64,000 nucleotides of DNA. It comes from Dyella jiangningensis. Lineage in GTDB: Bacteria; Pseudomonadota; Gammaproteobacteria; Xanthomonadales; Rhodanobacteraceae. How positions within the stretch are numbered: the first letter of the stretch is position 1; the number at the start of each line of letters is the position of its first letter. This document shows positions 61,682 to 64,000 of this stretch, piece after piece. The notes under the pieces were generated by a model. That model saw only the letters and a program-made list of their open reading frames with translations, made no database searches and was not told the origin of the DNA. Both the position numbers and the translations under genes were made by a program. The stretch is from the NCBI GenBank assembly GCA_000632805.1, contig CP007444.1:3522772-3586771 (forward strand), written 5' to 3'.

Positions 61682-63052
61682 ATGAACCTTCCCAACGCCC
61701 TACTCGATGCGTTGAGCGCGCACTTCCCCGGCGACACGATGTCCGTCGACATGGCCGAGCGCCTTGCCTACGCCTACGACAACTCCCGACGCAATGCGAT
61801 GCCCGATGCGGTGGCCTTTCCCACCACGCATGAACAGGTCGAAGCACTGGTGAAGCTCTGTCGCGATCACCGCGTGCCGGTGATCGGGCGAGGACGCGGT
61901 ACCAATACCACCGGCGCCACGGTGCCGGTGGACGGCGGTGTGGTGGTGAGTTTCGAGCGTATGAATCGCATCGTGCGCATCGATCCCGACAACCGTCTCG
62001 CCGTGGTGGAACCGGGTGTGCTCAATGGCGACCTGCAGCAGGCACTCAAGCCGCACGGTTTCTTCTGGCCGCCCGATCCGACCTCGTCGCCCTGGTGCAG
62101 CATCGGTGGCAACCTTGCCTGCAACTCGGCCGGGCCGCGCACCGTAAAATACGGCAGCCCGCGGGAGAACACGCTGGGCCTGCGCGCCGTGGCCGGTACT
62201 GGCGAAGGTTTCCGTTGCGGCACATATACAAGCAAAGGGGCTACGGGCTACGACCTGACGCGGCTGCTGATCGGCTCGGAAGGCACGCTGGCGTTGATCA
62301 CCGAGGCCACGCTCAAGCTCACGCCCAAGCCGTCGGGCCTGCGCACCATGCGCGCGACCTACAGCGACGTGGGCGCGGCAGCGCGCGCCGTGGCACGGAT
62401 CATGGCGCAGCCGGTCACGCCGTGCGCGCTGGAATTCATCGATGACGTTGCCTTGAAGCTGGCACGCGATCACGGCGGTGACAGCGTGCCCGTGGCAGGC
62501 GCGATGCTGATGATCGAAGTGGATGGCGAACCAGACACGCTGCCGAGCGCGGTGGAAGCCGTATCGCGCGCGGCGCGCGGTGAAGGGCTGGAAGAGCTTC
62601 GCATCGCGGAAACCGCCGAGGAAACGCAGGCGCTATGGTCGGCGCGCAAGGCGCTGTCGCCGGCACAGCGCACCATCTCGCCAAACAAGATCAACGAGGA
62701 CGTGGTTGTACCGGTCAGCCGGCTGCCGGAGCTGGTCGATGGCATCAAGCGCTTGTCGAAGAAACACGATGTGCTGATCGTCAGCTTCGGTCACGCGGGC
62801 AACGGCAACCTGCATGTGAACCTGTTGCCACGCGACGACGCCGAGCGCGAGCGCGCACATGCCTGCCTGGCGGAAGTGTTTGCGCTGGTGATCGCGCTGG
62901 ACGGCACTCTCTCGGGCGAGCACGGCATCGGACTGGTGAAGCGCGAGTTCATGCCGCTGGCGCTGCAGCCGACGACGTTGCATTTGATGCGCAACGTAAA
63001 GGCGGCATTTGATCCGGACGGGATTCTCAACCCTGGAAAATTGTTGCCGTAA
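61682..63052 (+). CDS. FAD-binding 2-hydroxyacid oxidoreductase (GlcD/D-lactate dehydrogenase-like)
   Basis: This 456-residue flavoprotein belongs to the FAD-linked oxidase type 4 family. The FAD-binding segment is VPVIGRGRGTNTTGATVPVD, followed by DPTSSPWCSIGGNLACNSAG and GLRAVAGTGE. The C-terminal oxidase domain has FGHAGNGNLHVN and SGEHGIGLVKREFM, the conserved substrate-site motifs. It probably oxidises D-lactate, glycolate or D-2-hydroxyglutarate; the exact acid cannot be told. It is convergent with the DUF6348-like gene across a REP-like pair. Confidence 0.88.
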   Translation: MNLPNALLDALSAHFPGDTMSVDMAERLAYAYDNSRRNAMPDAVAFPTTHEQVEALVKLCRDHRVPVIGRGRGTNTTGATVPVDGGVVVSFERMNRIVRIDPDNRLAVVEPGVLNGDLQQALKPHGFFWPPDPTSSPWCSIGGNLACNSAGPRTVKYGSPRENTLGLRAVAGTGEGFRCGTYTSKGATGYDLTRLLIGSEGTLALITEATLKLTPKPSGLRTMRATYSDVGAAARAVARIMAQPVTPCALEFIDDVALKLARDHGGDSVPVAGAMLMIEVDGEPDTLPSAVEAVSRAARGEGLEELRIAETAEETQALWSARKALSPAQRTISPNKINEDVVVPVSRLPELVDGIKRLSKKHDVLIVSFGHAGNGNLHVNLLPRDDAERERAHACLAEVFALVIALDGTLSGEHGIGLVKREFMPLALQPTTLHLMRNVKAAFDPDGILNPGKLLP

Positions 63053-63064
63053 GCTGGCTCTGCC

Positions 63065-63149
63065 GTAGGAGCGCATCCAGTGCGCGATCGGGGCCTGAAT
63101 GCACTGATGAGCGTCGAGTGGCCCGATCGTGCACTGGGTGCGCTCCTAC
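63065..63149. repeat. REP-like inverted pair E
   Basis: Arms 63065-63093 and 63121-63149 are inverted copies of the REP-like unit with about two mismatches. They lie between the convergent oxidoreductase and DUF6348-like genes. Confidence 0.82.
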
Positions 63150-63173
63150 AAAAGCAAAGCGGCGCGGCCTTGC

Positions 63174-63812
63174 TCAGTAGTCGCGAATGTCGAGCATGAT
63201 GAAACCGCGCACGCTGTAGCCGCTACCTTCCGGCCACGCCAGGGACGCAAGTGCGCGATCGCCAGCGGCCCAAGGTGCATTGTCGAGCAACACTTCGGCG
63301 CTTATCTGGCCATCATCGGCACGGCGATGGAACAGGCGCACCCAATGCGGTTCGGCGCTGAGCGCCTCTCGCTGCAGGGCTTCGCGCAAAGTGGGCAGGA
63401 TGTCCTGCGGCACCGCGACGTCATCGCGACTCGACAGCCACGGTGCGACGAACACATCCCAGGTACGGATGCCAAGTTCCCAACCGTAGGTCTGCAAGCG
63501 CCGTTCGTCGGTCACGTACCAGCAGGCTGCGAGCAGCACGTGGAACACGCTGCGCTCGAAGGCTTCCAGGGCGTTGCGACATGCGGCTTCGCCGCTGCCC
63601 GTGCCGGCGAAACTTTCCTCGATGTGCCGCTCTTCACTAATGACGATATCGACGTCCAGACGTCCGGGTTGGCCGCCCGTACCCTCGGTCCAGATGGCGC
63701 GCACGGCCGGAAAGTCGCCATCGGTCATCAACCAGTCCTCGTCAGGCTCCAGCTCGACGCCGTGACGTTGGAAGAGACGCAGGAGGTATTGCTGTAGCGC
63801 GGCGTCTTGCAT
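63174..63812 (-). CDS. DUF6348-like protein of unknown function
   Basis: This 212-residue soluble protein has no signal peptide or membrane helix. DEDWLMTDGDFPAVRAIWTEG, GRLDVDIVISEERHIEESFAG and FHVLLAACWYVTDE are the conserved-looking segments, and the text reads like the DUF6348 family by recall. No function can be offered. ATG at 63812 is preferred, with GAGG 8 bases upstream; a GTG at 63848 is possible but overlaps the preceding gene. It is downstream of a membrane-protein gene on the same strand. Confidence 0.6.
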   Translation of the reverse strand: MQDAALQQYLLRLFQRHGVELEPDEDWLMTDGDFPAVRAIWTEGTGGQPGRLDVDIVISEERHIEESFAGTGSGEAACRNALEAFERSVFHVLLAACWYVTDERRLQTYGWELGIRTWDVFVAPWLSSRDDVAVPQDILPTLREALQREALSAEPHWVRLFHRRADDGQISAEVLLDNAPWAAGDRALASLAWPEGSGYSVRGFIMLDIRDY

Positions 63813-63826
63813 GGAAAAAACCTCGG

Positions 63827-64000
63827 TCAGTTCGCGCGGGGACGCCACAGCAGGTGGCGAACGATCATTGCGAGCACCAGCACCACCACGCAGGCGCCGT
63901 AGCCATAGAGCGCCGGCAGTACCTGTTGCCAGATCGCACCGCTCGCCGGGCCGTATTGCCCGACGGCAGGTACGCTGGCGGTATCGAACGCGGTGCTCGC
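63827..64000 (-). CDS. Partial membrane protein, C-terminal 57 residues
   Basis: The frame is open from the right edge of the window to a TGA at 63827-63829. It encodes a C-terminal membrane helix (ALYGYGACVVVLVLAMIVRH) and a short basic tail, LLWRPRAN. The stop lies 14 bases before the DUF6348-like start, so the two genes are probably cotranscribed. The family cannot be told from this fragment. Confidence 0.6.
   Translation of the reverse strand, partial: ASTAFDTASVPAVGQYGPASGAIWQQVLPALYGYGACVVVLVLAMIVRHLLWRPRAN

Overview
The window is a high-GC gammaproteobacterial chromosome segment. Its dcw gene order, the lptD-surA-pdxA-rsmA-apaG-apaH operon, the secA/dciA/lpxC/ftsZ arrangement and a Xanthomonas-type (X-T4SS) virB locus all point to Xanthomonadales, most likely Rhodanobacteraceae (Dyella, Luteibacter or Rhodanobacter-like). 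The genus is inferred from gene content and recall; no search was run.

Layout. 0-10.4 kb holds housekeeping genes: gamma-glutamyltransferase, an MFS carrier, ispB, a dienelactone hydrolase, two ubiquinone-biosynthesis hydroxylases, a probable BtuM-like B12 transporter with a PduO-type adenosyltransferase, an HDAC-like deacylase and msrB. 10.5-17.5 kb is the lptD-surA-pdxA-rsmA-apaG-apaH operon. 17.7-39.2 kb, mainly on the minus strand, carries secA, an M23 peptidase, dciA (plus strand), lpxC and the full dcw cluster (mraZ-rsmH-ftsL-ftsI-murE-murF-mraY-ftsW-murG-murC-ddlB-ftsQ-ftsA-ftsZ), with a textbook mra promoter and MraZ-box array in front. 39.4-43.2 kb has the RNase P RNA gene, rsmI, an LpoA-like lipoprotein and yraN.

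43.2-60.0 kb is the accessory island: virB7-8-9-10-11-1-2-3-4-5-6 in the order known for the bacteria-killing X-T4SS of Xanthomonas. A tail of effector and immunity type genes follows. This tail contains a frameshifted DUF4189 gene, an intact two-repeat DUF4189 protein, a truncated GH19 muramidase fragment, a secreted putative immunity protein, and an intact GH19 + peptidoglycan-binding + XVIPCD effector. It ends in a striking in-frame chimera joining half of a putative immunity-lipoprotein gene to the last ~149 codons of virD4. No intact virD4 (the coupling ATPase that recruits effectors) is present in the window, so the locus looks structurally complete as a secretion channel but has lost its coupling protein here.

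60.1-64.0 kb returns to chromosomal genes: a membrane-anchored alpha/beta hydrolase, an FAD-linked 2-hydroxyacid oxidase, a DUF6348-like protein and a partial membrane protein. Five paired inverted copies of a REP-like sequence (core GGAGCGCACCCAGTGCGCGA) sit in intergenic gaps of the core genome and are absent from the T4SS island. I found no tRNA, CRISPR array, insertion sequence or integrase.
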